In this document: positions 47,401 to 56,068 of the stretch, in pieces
Layout of the letters: every line of letters starts with the position of its first letter
Numbering within the stretch: the first letter of the stretch is position 1
DNA from: Oxobacter pfennigii
GTDB lineage: Bacteria; Bacillota; Clostridia; Clostridiales; Oxobacteraceae
Reading direction: 5' to 3'
NCBI RefSeq assembly: GCF_001317355.1
Contig: NZ_LKET01000039.1
Location: forward strand, 248,001-312,000
Length of the DNA stretch: 64,000 bases
The notes under the pieces: model-generated
What the model saw: the letters and a program-made list of their open reading frames with translations, nothing else
Database searches by the model: none
What the model was told of the DNA's origin: nothing
Translations under genes and position numbers: made by a program

Positions 47401-48010
47401 GTTGGGATTCAGGTTATTGAAAGCCACCTGCTCATACCAAGTACCTGCGTATTGAGAAAGCGCTGGAGTGTAGAAATCTGTAAATGAAAGTGTTCTTAGT
47501 ATAGTTAATTGGCTAGAATAATCATAGGCGTAGGCAGTTATGATATTAACTATCTTTAATAGAAGTTATATTAAAAAAGGTTTTTGCCAAATTTACACAG
47601 CCTCCAGGCACCACTAGGTCTAGATGACATCATTTTTGTCTACTCAAGGCATGTAGAGTGCGTTGCGTTGATAGAGCAGGTTTAAAGAATTTTTTATATT
47701 CCTTTAGACGGATGGATTGAGGGTATATTTTATAAAGAGAGTCGCAATTTTAAGCAAAAGAAAGTAAACACGCAAAAGGAAAAAAGTTTTGCGTGTTTGT
47801 TTTTTGTTATTCTCAGAAACTTACAGAACGGATTAAGAACTATAGTGAAGAAAAATAATTTATTTGCTCTGTTTTAAACTATCAAAATATGAATTTGACA
47901 CTAACATTACTTATTCTTAATAAGCAATTAACATATATAACTGTATAGTTTATCCAAATATTAATTTATAATCGGCAGGATTATTATGCAAAAGGCATCA
48001 TCGAAAGTAT
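47401..48010 (+). other. Long gap with an isolated terminator
   Basis: No intact gene is seen over 610 bases. A strong terminator at 47766-47806 stands without a gene before it, which suggests that an upstream gene has been lost. No other element was recognised. Confidence 0.5.
47766..47806 (+). terminator. Orphan terminator
   Basis: AAACACGCAAAA (47766-47777) pairs perfectly with TTTTGCGTGTTT (47787-47798), nine-base loop, then GTTTTTTG. Confidence 0.8.
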
Positions 48011-48708
48011 ATGATTATATTGCAAAAGGTAAGAAATATACTTTCACTTTTCCTGGCTCTTGTACTAACGATGGGAGTATTGGTTTTCCCAACATCAGCT
48101 GCCGAAAAACAATCAGGGTATGTTGAAGGAATTCCTGGAAGAATTGATATGAATATTATAGGGCGTTATGATGTAGATACAGACAGCCCTGAGGGCGGAC
48201 TTGAAATCGTAACTTATGTGAAAGAAATCAGACTGCATATGCTGTTGACGGCAAAAACTGCGTTCTTATAGCTGTTCCAATGAGTTCGATAAAGACGGGT
48301 GCATTTACAGATTTAAGTAAGGCAGGACTTCAAATGGACATTGCTGCATCTGTGGAATCGAAGGTAAATGGCTTTAAATACGGAGATTTAACATCTGTAG
48401 CAGTTTCAACTGACAATTCAAAACTGGCAGTTGCTATCCAGGCTGAAAACTATAATGAAAAGGGCGTAGTGGCAATTTATGCCATAGACAACAGTCAAGA
48501 TACATTGGGGGAACCCGAATATGTTAAAGTCGGCATTCAGCCTGACATGGTGGTATTTGCTGATAATAACACAGTATTGACGGCAGATGAGGGAGAACCT
48601 CTCTCAAATGGAAGTTATGCCTATGTAGCTTTGCAGGAAAGCAATGCTTTAGCTGTTCTTGATATTAAGACAAGCACTTTCACAAATATATGCAGGACAA
48701 ATACTTAA
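48011..48708 (+). pseudogene. Decayed choice-of-anchor I family secreted protein
   Basis: The frame from 48011 encodes a signal peptide (LSLFLALVLTMGVLVFPTSAAE) and the start of a choice-of-anchor I/LVIVD-type propeller (IGRYDVDTDSPEGGLEIV). Near 48230 a frameshift occurs, and the second frame continues with AVDGKNCVLIAVPMSSI, YGDLTSVAVSTD, VQPDMVVF-like IQPDMVVFADNN and TADEGEP. After GEP the text jumps to AYVALQESNALAVLDIK, which in full-length relatives lies further on, so an internal deletion has also happened. The C-terminal part is missing. Not functional. Confidence 0.75.
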
Positions 48709-48976
48709 GATTCCAGCTAAATAGTAATATAAATGACATAACTTCAGCCGTATGGGGTTATACAGTAAAGTGGTTATTGGAACTATAATAGTACATGCCG
48801 CTCTTTTTTATACCCTCAAGTCATATGGAGGAGGTGGTATTGTTGATAAAAAAATAATTTAATTTTAAATAAACCAAGAAGTTCTATAAAAGGATAACGA
48901 GTTATGATTACCAGAGCATTTTAGATTAAGATTTTGTAAAAGATCAAGAAGCGATCAGCTCTCTCCTTTTATACTG

Positions 48977-49564
48977 TTACAGATAATTAATTGATATTTT
49001 GCCTGTCTTTAAATCTCTCGCACTAAGTTTTGTCGCTGGATGGCCGATAGCGATACCAATCAGGGGTTCGAAGTCATCGGGGAGGCTCAGAACTGCCGTA
49101 TTGTCAAGCTCAGGAATTTCGCGCATTGACTCAAGGGCATACCACATAAACACGCTGCCCAAACCAAGATTTGCAGCAGCCAGGTGCATTGAGTAAGTAA
49201 TACACGCGGCATTTGAAAATTCAATGCCGGGCTGTAAATCCTGTTTTCTGTGGGATACAAAAATCACTGTCTGAGCGCCATAAAATGGGTCAAAAGCTTT
49301 TTGACTTAGATCAACATCGGGAGTATCGCCTACGATCTTTTTTATCTTGGCTTTATCCTCCCATCGCTTAACGGCGGCTTTTGAGAGCTTATTAAGTACA
49401 TCTCTGCTCTGCACCACAGTCAAATGTATATCCTTGTACAGATTACTGCCTACCGGGGTGCTGTTGGCGGCGGCTAATATGTCGGATAAGTCGTTTTGAG
49501 ATATTTGTTCCTCCGTAAACTTTCTTGTTGATTGCCTGTAACGTAGTAATTCAAAGTAATCCAT
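48977..49564 (-). CDS. Nitroreductase-family flavoprotein
   Basis: A 195-residue FMN-binding nitroreductase: LLRYRQSTRKFTEEQIS at the start gives the Arg/Ser phosphate-binding motif, ANSTPVGSNLY follows, and AANLGLGSVFMWY and IGIAIGHPATK are the C-terminal family motifs. It reduces quinones, nitro compounds or similar acceptors with NAD(P)H, usually as a dimer in the cytoplasm. ATG after AAAGGAGG. It is divergent from an Rrf2-type regulator with three identical-format operators in the gap, so it is probably under its control. Confidence 0.9.
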   Translation of the reverse strand: MDYFELLRYRQSTRKFTEEQISQNDLSDILAAANSTPVGSNLYKDIHLTVVQSRDVLNKLSKAAVKRWEDKAKIKKIVGDTPDVDLSQKAFDPFYGAQTVIFVSHRKQDLQPGIEFSNAACITYSMHLAAANLGLGSVFMWYALESMREIPELDNTAVLSLPDDFEPLIGIAIGHPATKLSARDLKTGKISINYL

Positions 49565-49599
49565 AAAATACCTCCTTTAATTTTACTGGTAAATCCTGT

Positions 49600-49685
49600 T
49601 TGTAATAACTTTCACTACAATATTAACATGAACAGTTTGTAGTGTCAATGGCTACAATTGATTGTTGTAAAAATATTTGCTACAA
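49600..49685. promoter_or_regulatory. Three TTGTA-N11-TACAA operators
   Basis: Three 21 bp inverted repeats of identical format, TTGTA-N11-TACAA, stand at 49600-49620, 49637-49657 and 49665-49685 in the 141-base gap between divergent nitroreductase and Rrf2 genes. All three have C before TACAA. Start-to-start distances are 37 and 28 bp. They are very likely binding sites of the adjacent Rrf2 regulator. Confidence 0.8.
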
Positions 49686-49705
49686 TATTATCGAGGTGAA
49701 AACAG

Positions 49706-50140
49706 ATGAGAGTGAGCACACAGTTTCCGATTGCATTCCATGCGTTGATGATGATCGCATGTTTCAAAGATACAAGAGTGACTAGTGAAATGGTGGCAGG
49801 AAGTGCAGGATGCAACGCTGTTACCATAAGGAATATTTTCAGTAAGCTAAAGAAAGCCGATCTGTTGTCTGTAAAGGCGGGAACTGGGGGAACGGCTCTT
49901 GGCAAGCCTGCAGAAGATATTACACTGTGGGATATCTATGCGGCGGTGGAATCGGATAGCGCAGATGAAATTTTTAAAATTCATTCTAAAACATCGGGAA
50001 GCTGCCCTATAGGGAGCAATGTCCGCGGATTGTTGTCGCCGCACCTTGATAGCGCCGTAGCTGCTATGAAAGCAGAACTTTCAAAAGTAACTTTGGGTCA
50101 ACTGATAGATGAACTTAACCCCACACAACAGACCGTGTAA
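49706..50140 (+). CDS. Rrf2-family transcriptional regulator (YwnA-like)
   Basis: A 144-residue Rrf2 protein: FPIAFHALMMIACF, HTH region TSEMVAGSAGCNAVTIRNIFSKLKKADLL, wing TGTGGTALGKPAEDITL. It has cysteines at CFKD, GCNAV and SCPIG, but not the clustered triple-Cys FeS loop of IscR or NsrR, so a thiol or ligand switch is more likely than an FeS cluster. ATG after GAGGTGAAAA. It is divergent from a nitroreductase gene and likely autoregulated through three operators. Confidence 0.9.
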   Translation: MRVSTQFPIAFHALMMIACFKDTRVTSEMVAGSAGCNAVTIRNIFSKLKKADLLSVKAGTGGTALGKPAEDITLWDIYAAVESDSADEIFKIHSKTSGSCPIGSNVRGLLSPHLDSAVAAMKAELSKVTLGQLIDELNPTQQTV

Positions 50141-50225
50141 GTATAAAAGTCCGCTTTTGCCAGTCGAAAACCTTATCCCAAAAGATCGGACACATAATAA
50201 AATCAAGGATAAAAATCAAAAAATG

Positions 50226-50268
50226 AGCAGGGGTATTTTCAAAACGAAGATATCCCCGCTTTTTTTAT
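50226..50268 (+). terminator. Terminator after the Rrf2 gene
   Basis: AGCAGGGGTAT and ATATCCCCGCT-type arms (50226-50260) with a loop, then seven T. Confidence 0.75.
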
Positions 50269-50289
50269 GTCTATTTCAAGGTTTCATAT

Positions 50290-50552
50290 TAATCATGATA
50301 AAGAAAATCAAAATGGCAAATGAAACAATTCGTATATTTTGGAACGGTATGAAAGCTGTAAAAAGAAAAAGGAAAGCCTGCGCCGGATTAAATGGGGCGG
50401 AGTGGCAGCGTATGCTAAGCTTTAGAGAGCAACATTGCTTCTGAAAGCTTTATTGCTTATAATTTACTTGAGTATAAAGCAAAAGCAAATGTCGAATCGC
50501 TGATAAAAGAGCCTGCAAAAGCCGGCTGTCTAGTTGACGAAACTAGATTTTG
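50290..50552 (+). other. Probable degraded coding remnant in a 540-base gap
   Basis: Between the terminator at 50268 and the FMN-binding gene, broken frames look protein-like in places (for example SFIAYNLLEYKAKANVESL ending in TGA at about 50550), but no family was recognised and no start is supported. Confidence 0.25.
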
Positions 50553-50681
50553 AAGTTGAAAAGGAGTTATAAGTATTATAATTTAACATAATATTAATTT
50601 AACTGCCGAAACCCAATGATACAATAAAATTAGTTATCGTATCCTTTTTACTTATTTATATAGGAAAGAGGGGGCTTAGCA

Positions 50682-51077
50682 ATGAAAAATTGGCTGAAGG
50701 CAATTAACGTGGCGGTTATTATCGCAGCTATTTTCGGAGGTATCTTTCTGAGAGACTTAAATAGTTACCGCCAGATGATTGAAGGTATAACGTTTTCAAA
50801 GGTTGATATTGGTGTAGTGCCTGATGGTACATACAACGGCGAATATGATGCGGGTATGATTTATGCAAGGGTGAGCGTTGTTGTCAAAGACGGGGAGATT
50901 ACCACCATCAAGCTGCTGGAGCATAAAAACGGTCGCGGGGCAGCTGCCGAAAAGATTATCAACGAGATGGTGCGTATGCAAACCATCGATGTAGACGCGG
51001 TGAGCGGTGCGACAAATTCGAGTAAGGTTATTAAAAAGGCTGTGGATAACGCACTGCCTGGTTCAATTCAAAAATAA
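50682..51077 (+). CDS. FMN-binding domain protein with covalent-flavin motif
   Basis: A 131-residue protein with one N-terminal membrane helix (about 7-24) and an extracytoplasmic FMN-binding domain. Residues 105-111 read DAVSGAT followed by NSS, the D-x2-S/T-G-A-T flavinylation motif in which ApbE attaches FMN to the threonine (Thr111). Such proteins carry electrons outside the membrane. No ApbE or Rnf/Nqr genes are in the window, so its partner must be encoded elsewhere. ATG after AAAGAGGGGGC. Confidence 0.88.
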   Translation: MKNWLKAINVAVIIAAIFGGIFLRDLNSYRQMIEGITFSKVDIGVVPDGTYNGEYDAGMIYARVSVVVKDGEITTIKLLEHKNGRGAAAEKIINEMVRMQTIDVDAVSGATNSSKVIKKAVDNALPGSIQK

Positions 51078-51104
51078 AGACGGCAGAAGGTAGTAAAACA
51101 ACTA

Positions 51105-51133
51105 TTGACTCTACCACAATGGTATACTATAAG
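51105..51133 (+). promoter_or_regulatory. MerR-type promoter
   Basis: TTGACT at 51105-51110 and TATAAG at 51128-51133 (17 bp) or TAAGAT at 51130 (19 bp) flank a dyad of TACC (51112-51115) and GGTA (51121-51124). This is the usual layout of a promoter twisted by a MerR protein; the adjacent MerR gene starts at 51175. Confidence 0.55.
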
Positions 51134-51174
51134 ATTTAAATATACTAATAACAGAAGTCTTGGGGGTGTCACAA

Positions 51175-51990
51175 CTGCTTAAAATAGGAGATTTTTCACA
51201 GTTATCCAGAATCAGCATACGAATGCTACGATATTATGATGAGTTGGGCATTCTAATTCCTGAACATATAAATAAAGAATCAGGATACCGGTACTATAGC
51301 CCTCAGCAATTATCTCTTGCCTTTCGGATACAGGCATTAAAGGATATGCAGTTCAGTCTTGAGACCATACGTGATATACTTAAGACCTATGATAATATTG
51401 ATAACTTAAAACGGTATCTATTATTGCGGTATGATGAAATGAAAATTGAAGTCATTGAAAAACAGGGTAAGCTAAAACTGCTGGAGAGTGTGATAAATAG
51501 AATCGGAAAAGATTGTAATTATATGAAGTATAATGTAGTAATCAAAGAATTACCTTCACGTTATGTTGCCAGCCTAAGAGGTATTTTACCTGGCAATCAA
51601 CAGGATGGCCTGTTATGGGATAAACTATCAAAGCAAATAGAAACGCAGAATGTAGAATATGCATTACCGTGTTATCCTGTAACAATTTACTATGATGAAG
51701 GTTACAAGGAAAAGGATCTGGATGTGGAAATCCAGATAACTGTTAACGGTAAATATGTTGATATGGAAGATGTTCGTTTCATTACTACAGAACCTATGAC
51801 TGTTGCTTCAGTAATTATAAATGGAAGTTATGAACAATTGCCTGAAGCAAATGAAGCTGTTGCAAAATATATATCGGACAACGAATTTACCATATCTGGG
51901 CATATGTTTAACATTTATCATGTAAACCCCGGAATGGAGGCAAATCCAGAGAATTGGGTAACTGAAATATGTTATCCGGTTACGAAATGA
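51175..51990 (+). CDS. MerR-family regulator with GyrI-like effector domain
   Basis: About 271 residues. An N-terminal MerR HTH (KIGDFSQLSRISIRMLRYYDELGIL, SGYRYYSPQQL) is followed by a coiled-coil helix (DNLKRYLLLRYDEMKIEVIEKQGKL) and a C-terminal GyrI/AraC-effector-like drug-binding domain (about 125-271, VVIKELPSRYVASLRG at its start). The likely start is a CTG at 51175 (it gives the standard M-L-K-I-G-D-F opening and lies eight bases after GGGGGTG); a TTG at 51160 overlaps that site. It is followed after 15 bases by a nitroreductase gene and probably controls it. Confidence 0.88.
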   Translation: MLKIGDFSQLSRISIRMLRYYDELGILIPEHINKESGYRYYSPQQLSLAFRIQALKDMQFSLETIRDILKTYDNIDNLKRYLLLRYDEMKIEVIEKQGKLKLLESVINRIGKDCNYMKYNVVIKELPSRYVASLRGILPGNQQDGLLWDKLSKQIETQNVEYALPCYPVTIYYDEGYKEKDLDVEIQITVNGKYVDMEDVRFITTEPMTVASVIINGSYEQLPEANEAVAKYISDNEFTISGHMFNIYHVNPGMEANPENWVTEICYPVTK

Positions 51991-52005
51991 TAGGAGGATG
52001 AGGTT

Positions 52006-52581
52006 ATGCAAACTGGATTTAACAATGAAACATTAAAAAACATTAAGCAACGCAGAAGTACCAGAAGTTTTAAAGATGAACAAATTAAGGATGAAGAATT
52101 ACAGGCGGTACTGGAAGCAGGGCTATACGCACCTTACGCATGGGAGTACTCACGGCATTTTACTGTAATTCAAAATAAGGAACTGCTGGGCAGATTAAAT
52201 ATTGCAGCAAAAGAAGCCGCCAGACAAATGGCTCTTGAACATTTAAGGGAATTGGGGAGCAATGAGTGTTTCAATTGTTTATACAATGCACCAACACTGA
52301 TTATAGTTTCCGGCGATGAAAAGGCTCCGGTACCTATTGAAGCGGATTGTGCTGCAGCAACTCAAAACCTGCTGATTGCCGCAGAGTCAATCGGTCTGGG
52401 GTCATGCTGGATTTTCTTTGTTTTATTAGCATTTAACTCTCCGCAGGGAACCGAATTGCTAAAAGAACTGAAAATACCAGACGATTACAAGCCATGCTAT
52501 TCGGTTTTGCTTGGGTATAAAAATACCGCGACGGTCAATATGCCAGAAAAAAATCCTGATCTCATAACATATATAAAATAA
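52006..52581 (+). CDS. Nitroreductase-family flavoprotein
   Basis: A 191-residue nitroreductase: TLKNIKQRRSTRSFKDEQI with the Arg-Arg-Ser phosphate site, EAGLYAPYAWEYSR, ATQNLLIAAESIGLGSCWIFF and a C-terminal SVLLGYKN. It binds FMN and reduces unknown acceptors. Two cysteines close together (NECFNC) are unusual. ATG after TAGGAGGATGAG. It lies 15 bases after the MerR gene in the same direction and is likely in its operon. It differs clearly from the nitroreductase at 48977, so they are not recent copies. Confidence 0.88.
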   Translation: MQTGFNNETLKNIKQRRSTRSFKDEQIKDEELQAVLEAGLYAPYAWEYSRHFTVIQNKELLGRLNIAAKEAARQMALEHLRELGSNECFNCLYNAPTLIIVSGDEKAPVPIEADCAAATQNLLIAAESIGLGSCWIFFVLLAFNSPQGTELLKELKIPDDYKPCYSVLLGYKNTATVNMPEKNPDLITYIK

Positions 52582-52784
52582 TTTGTGGAGCTTGCATCAA
52601 AGAAAATTTTTCTGATATACTTGCTTTATTCTTTGCGCAAAGTAATAAAGTCCAGAATAATTGATGGGGACGTCGAGGCTATGTGGGATGCTTGTGCCTT
52701 TAGTGGATAATAATGATACCGCTTGATAATATGGTTTTGATGGTGAAGTTTTATTAGACGATATCAGTTAAAGCAGGTGGAATT

Positions 52785-53657
52785 TTGGATAGAAGAAAAC
52801 GGCTCATATTAGAATTAAGAAAGATACAGGAAAATCAATATAAGGTAGCAGAAACAAAAAAGCAGTGGGAGTACATAGTATGGATGCTTGAATATATTGG
52901 CGATACTGATCCAGAACTCCGTGATGACTTAATATATAATACATTATACGAATGGATAGATGTAAAGGAGTATTTTAATGAAGATCAGCTTAGACATATT
53001 CTTTTCATTCTTCTCGATGAAAAACATTTATTCTATCAAATAGGCAGCGATGGAAATGATAGTGTTTTTACAAGAACATTTTCATCATTAGGTGTAGCTC
53101 TGATTTTAAATAGGCATAGGAAAAAAGCGTTTCTAAGTATTGATGAGTTTATTGAGATCAAGAACAAATTTATAGGATATTATACTTCAGAAATGGATCT
53201 TAGAGGATATATTCAAGGATCAGGATGGGCTCATGGGACAGCTCATGGCGCCGATGTAATGGATGAGCTGGTACAATGCAGTGAAAGTGACGGAGGAGTG
53301 ATTCGAGAGATCTTAAAGGCTTTTAAAAAGGTCATGTATAATGGGAAGTATATTTTTTGCAATGAAGAGGACGAGCGCATAAGCCGTGTTGTTTTTAGAA
53401 TTATTAAAGAAAACCTTTTATCCAAGCATGCTATTATAAAATGGCTTGAAGAATTAAGTGAATGTATTGAATGGCAAAGAGACCGACTGCAGTATGTCGC
53501 AAGGGTTAATGCCAAAAACTTCGTCAGATGCCTGTACTTTAAAATGATGCATTATGACAATACACTGGATATTATTGATGAGATATTCAAGTCCGAAGAG
53601 AAATTAAACCGGTTCCTTCAACTAGACCAAGAGCTGATTGAAAAAATGCAGATTTAA
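52785..53657 (+). CDS. DUF2785-family protein
   Basis: A 290-residue all-helical soluble protein. DPELRDDLIYNTLYEWI, FTRTFSSLGVALILNRH, GYIQGSGWAHGTAHGADVMDEL and RISRVVFRI are the known features of DUF2785. The GWAHGTAHGAD segment with its two histidines is the most conserved part and might be a metal or active site. The function is unknown. TTG start after CAGGTGGAA. Single gene. Confidence 0.85.
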   Translation: MDRRKRLILELRKIQENQYKVAETKKQWEYIVWMLEYIGDTDPELRDDLIYNTLYEWIDVKEYFNEDQLRHILFILLDEKHLFYQIGSDGNDSVFTRTFSSLGVALILNRHRKKAFLSIDEFIEIKNKFIGYYTSEMDLRGYIQGSGWAHGTAHGADVMDELVQCSESDGGVIREILKAFKKVMYNGKYIFCNEEDERISRVVFRIIKENLLSKHAIIKWLEELSECIEWQRDRLQYVARVNAKNFVRCLYFKMMHYDNTLDIIDEIFKSEEKLNRFLQLDQELIEKMQI

Positions 53658-53803
53658 CACATTAAATACCCTGTTGCCAAAGTCAAGTTCAAATGGCATT
53701 TTTTTGCATCCTCAAGGCATATGCGGTGTATAATAATGATTACTAATAGTGATCCTATAAGCAAATGATGCAGGTCAACTGCTAAAAAAAGGAGGTTAGT
53801 ACT

Positions 53804-54685
53804 GTGCAGAAAATAATCCCTCATTTATGGTATGATAAAGAAGCCGTCGAAGCAGTGCAATTGTACGTAAATCTTTTTGAGGATTCAAAAATAATTAGCA
53901 TCGATAAAATTCCTGATACCCCATCAGGCGATGCACAAACCGTTGATTTTCAACTTGCCGGTATGAGATTTTCCGCAATAAGCGCCGGTCCCTACTTTAC
54001 TTTAAATCCGTCAATTTCTTTAATGGTAGCTTGCAGCAGTCAAGAAGAAGTTGACAGATTGTATGATAATCTGTCAGTGGGTGGGGCAGAACTCATGCCC
54101 TTAGGTGAGTACCCCTTCAGTAAACGTTATGCCTGGATTCAGGACAAATATGGTCTCGGCTGGCAGCTCATGCTGGTTGAAAATATGTCACAGCACCAGA
54201 GAATAAGACCGGTTTTGCTGTTTGCAGGGGAAGTGTGCGGCAAAGCGGAAGAAGCTATTGATTACTATCTTTCAGTTTTTGAAGAATCCAGTAAAGGCTA
54301 TGTGAACTATTATCAGGCTGGAGAGCCAAAGGACGGGAGAGCAAAAATAAATTACAGCGAGCTTAATATCCAGGGAAATCAGTTTGTTGCTATGGATCAT
54401 GGCTTTGGTGGGGACTTTACGTTTAATGAAGCGTTCTCTTTGATGATTCTTTGTGCAAACCAGGCAGAAATCGATTATTTCTGGGATAAACTTTCTTTTG
54501 TTCCCGAGGCTGAGCAGTGTGGATGGGTTAAGGATCAATTCGGTTTATCATGGCAGATTGTACCGTACAATATGAATGAAATTATGGCAAGTGGAACTAA
54601 AGAAGAAGTAAAACGGATCACAGAGGCATTTCTAAAAATGAAAAAATTGGATATAGCTGCCCTTGAAAAGGCACGGCTAGGTTAA
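53804..54685 (+). CDS. VOC-superfamily (PhnB-like) protein, two domains
   Basis: A 293-residue protein made of two glyoxalase/PhnB-like repeats: residues 1-130 (IIPHLWYDKEAVEAVQLYVNLFEDSKI, DKYGLGWQLML) and 135-270 (EAIDYYLSVFEESSK, WVKDQFGLSWQIVPYNM). It belongs to the family once called 3-demethylubiquinone-9 3-methyltransferase, for which that activity is not supported. Role unknown. GTG start after AAAGGAGGTTAG. Single gene. Confidence 0.88.
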   Translation: MQKIIPHLWYDKEAVEAVQLYVNLFEDSKIISIDKIPDTPSGDAQTVDFQLAGMRFSAISAGPYFTLNPSISLMVACSSQEEVDRLYDNLSVGGAELMPLGEYPFSKRYAWIQDKYGLGWQLMLVENMSQHQRIRPVLLFAGEVCGKAEEAIDYYLSVFEESSKGYVNYYQAGEPKDGRAKINYSELNIQGNQFVAMDHGFGGDFTFNEAFSLMILCANQAEIDYFWDKLSFVPEAEQCGWVKDQFGLSWQIVPYNMNEIMASGTKEEVKRITEAFLKMKKLDIAALEKARLG

Positions 54686-54806
54686 TATTTGTTTAAGGTG
54701 CAGAAGCGGTTAAATCCTATTTATAGTTTCAGGATGAAAAACTTAATAATTTAAAAATTTTTGTAGAGAATAATGACTGATAAAACACTGAAGGGAATGT
54801 TGATAT

Positions 54807-55034
54807 ATGAACCAGGGACAAGAGCTGTTCTATAATTTTTTTATTGAAAGAGTAAAGGATGGCAAAAAGGAAGAAGCCAAATTACTATTAGAGAATAGTT
54901 TTGCAAAACAAGCTGCAGGAACATTCGATAAGGCATATTTACAAGAAATAATGCCTAAGTTTTTTGAAATAGTAAAACCTGAAGCAGTAGAAGAAGTGAA
55001 GCAAGCGATGGACCACTTTGCATCAAGGTTATAA
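54807..55034 (+). CDS. Small conserved helical protein
   Basis: Seventy-five residues, mostly helical and charged (ELFYNFFIERVKDGKKEEAKLLLENSF, EIMPKFFEIVKPEAVEEVKQAMDHF). I recall similar small proteins in Clostridia but no function. ATG after GAAGGGAATG. It is followed by a terminator. Confidence 0.6.
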   Translation: MNQGQELFYNFFIERVKDGKKEEAKLLLENSFAKQAAGTFDKAYLQEIMPKFFEIVKPEAVEEVKQAMDHFASRL

Positions 55035-55086
55035 GGCAGGCCCTGTATACATATCAGGCAAGCGATGCCCAAAAGAATATTTTCTA

Positions 55087-55121
55087 TTAAAAGACGTTGA
55101 GAAATCAGCGTCTTTTAATTC
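55087..55121 (+). terminator. Terminator before the ArsR gene
   Basis: Fourteen-base arms (55087-55100, 55105-55118) with one G-T pair and a four-base loop; A-rich before, T-rich after, so it may be bidirectional. Confidence 0.75.
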
Positions 55122-55187
55122 TGCAACCAGATTATTATTCACAAAATATACATCGATGGTTATATAACTGTATGGTAATATATATTT

Positions 55188-55532
55188 ATGGATAAAAACA
55201 AATTATTTATTGTATTGGCAGAACCTAACCGCAGAAAAATTCTTGATCTTTTGCGTACACAAGAACGTTCCGTAGGAGAGCTGGTTGAAATACTACATTT
55301 AAGTCAACCAGGTATATCAAAGCATTTACGTATTTTACGTGAAGCCAACCTTGTTAATGTTAAAAAGGAGGGACAATCTCACATTTATCAATTGGATGCT
55401 GAGCCTTTGCGTGAGATCCATAATTGGTTCGAACCATATCAGCATTTTTGGTCAGATAAACTGGATTCTTTAGAAAAGCACCTTGAAACAGAAGATAGAC
55501 TTATTAACACGAAAAAACGTATGAATAAATAA
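55188..55532 (+). CDS. ArsR-family regulator
   Basis: A 114-residue winged-helix protein: PNRRKILDLLRTQERSVGELVEIL, recognition helix LSQPGISKHLRILREANLV and wing KKEGQSHIYQLD. No metal-binding cysteines are present, so it is of the non-metal type that goes with SRPBCC partners. ATG with a weak ribosome site. It is followed after 20 bases by the SRPBCC gene, a standard pair. Confidence 0.9.
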   Translation: MDKNKLFIVLAEPNRRKILDLLRTQERSVGELVEILHLSQPGISKHLRILREANLVNVKKEGQSHIYQLDAEPLREIHNWFEPYQHFWSDKLDSLEKHLETEDRLINTKKRMNK

Positions 55533-55552
55533 AAAGATAATGGAGGAATAAA

Positions 55553-56035
55553 ATGTTAGCAGTAATAGAGAAAAACCAAGAAGGCTATGTGGCACGTTTT
55601 GAACGTCATTTAAAATTCCCTGTTGAACAAGTATGGTCTGCATTAACAGAAAACGATAAGCTGTCAAAATGGTTCTCTGAATTATCTATAGAGGATTTAA
55701 AAGAAGGAGGCAAAATTAAATTTGATTTCGGCGACGGTACTTTCGAAGAGCTTGAGATTATTGAGGTTAAGAAATATTCGGTCTTGGAATATACCTGGGG
55801 GGAAGACAGGGTTAGATTTGAGTTGTTTCATGAACCGGAAGGCTGCCGTTTAGTCTTAATTGAAAAAATTAAGAATATTACCGACCAAACATCTAAAGAT
55901 CTTGCTGGGTGGCACGTGTGCTTAAGTGTTATTAATGCCCTTCTAAGTGGTAACACATATGATCAACGAGAAGATGAATGGAAAGTATGGGCAGAAAAAT
56001 ATGAACAGCTGACACAAGGCATATCAGAAAAATAG
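55553..56035 (+). CDS. SRPBCC (AHSA1-like) domain protein
   Basis: A 160-residue START-like fold protein: FERHLKFPVEQVWSALTENDKLSKWFSE at the start, KIKFDFGDGTFEEL, then the long C-terminal helix GWHVCLSVINALL. Such proteins hold hydrophobic ligands in a central pocket; the ligand is unknown. It is cotranscribed with the ArsR gene (20-base gap), so the pair may form a ligand-response unit. Confidence 0.88.
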   Translation: MLAVIEKNQEGYVARFERHLKFPVEQVWSALTENDKLSKWFSELSIEDLKEGGKIKFDFGDGTFEELEIIEVKKYSVLEYTWGEDRVRFELFHEPEGCRLVLIEKIKNITDQTSKDLAGWHVCLSVINALLSGNTYDQREDEWKVWAEKYEQLTQGISEK

Positions 56036-56068
56036 ATAATTAAAAGCGTTGAACTAGACGCCTTAATT

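Noticed and set aside
50109-50444. A 111-codon frame running through the Rrf2 terminator
   Set aside because: It overlaps the Rrf2 3' end, contains the terminator hairpin and has no protein-like conservation.
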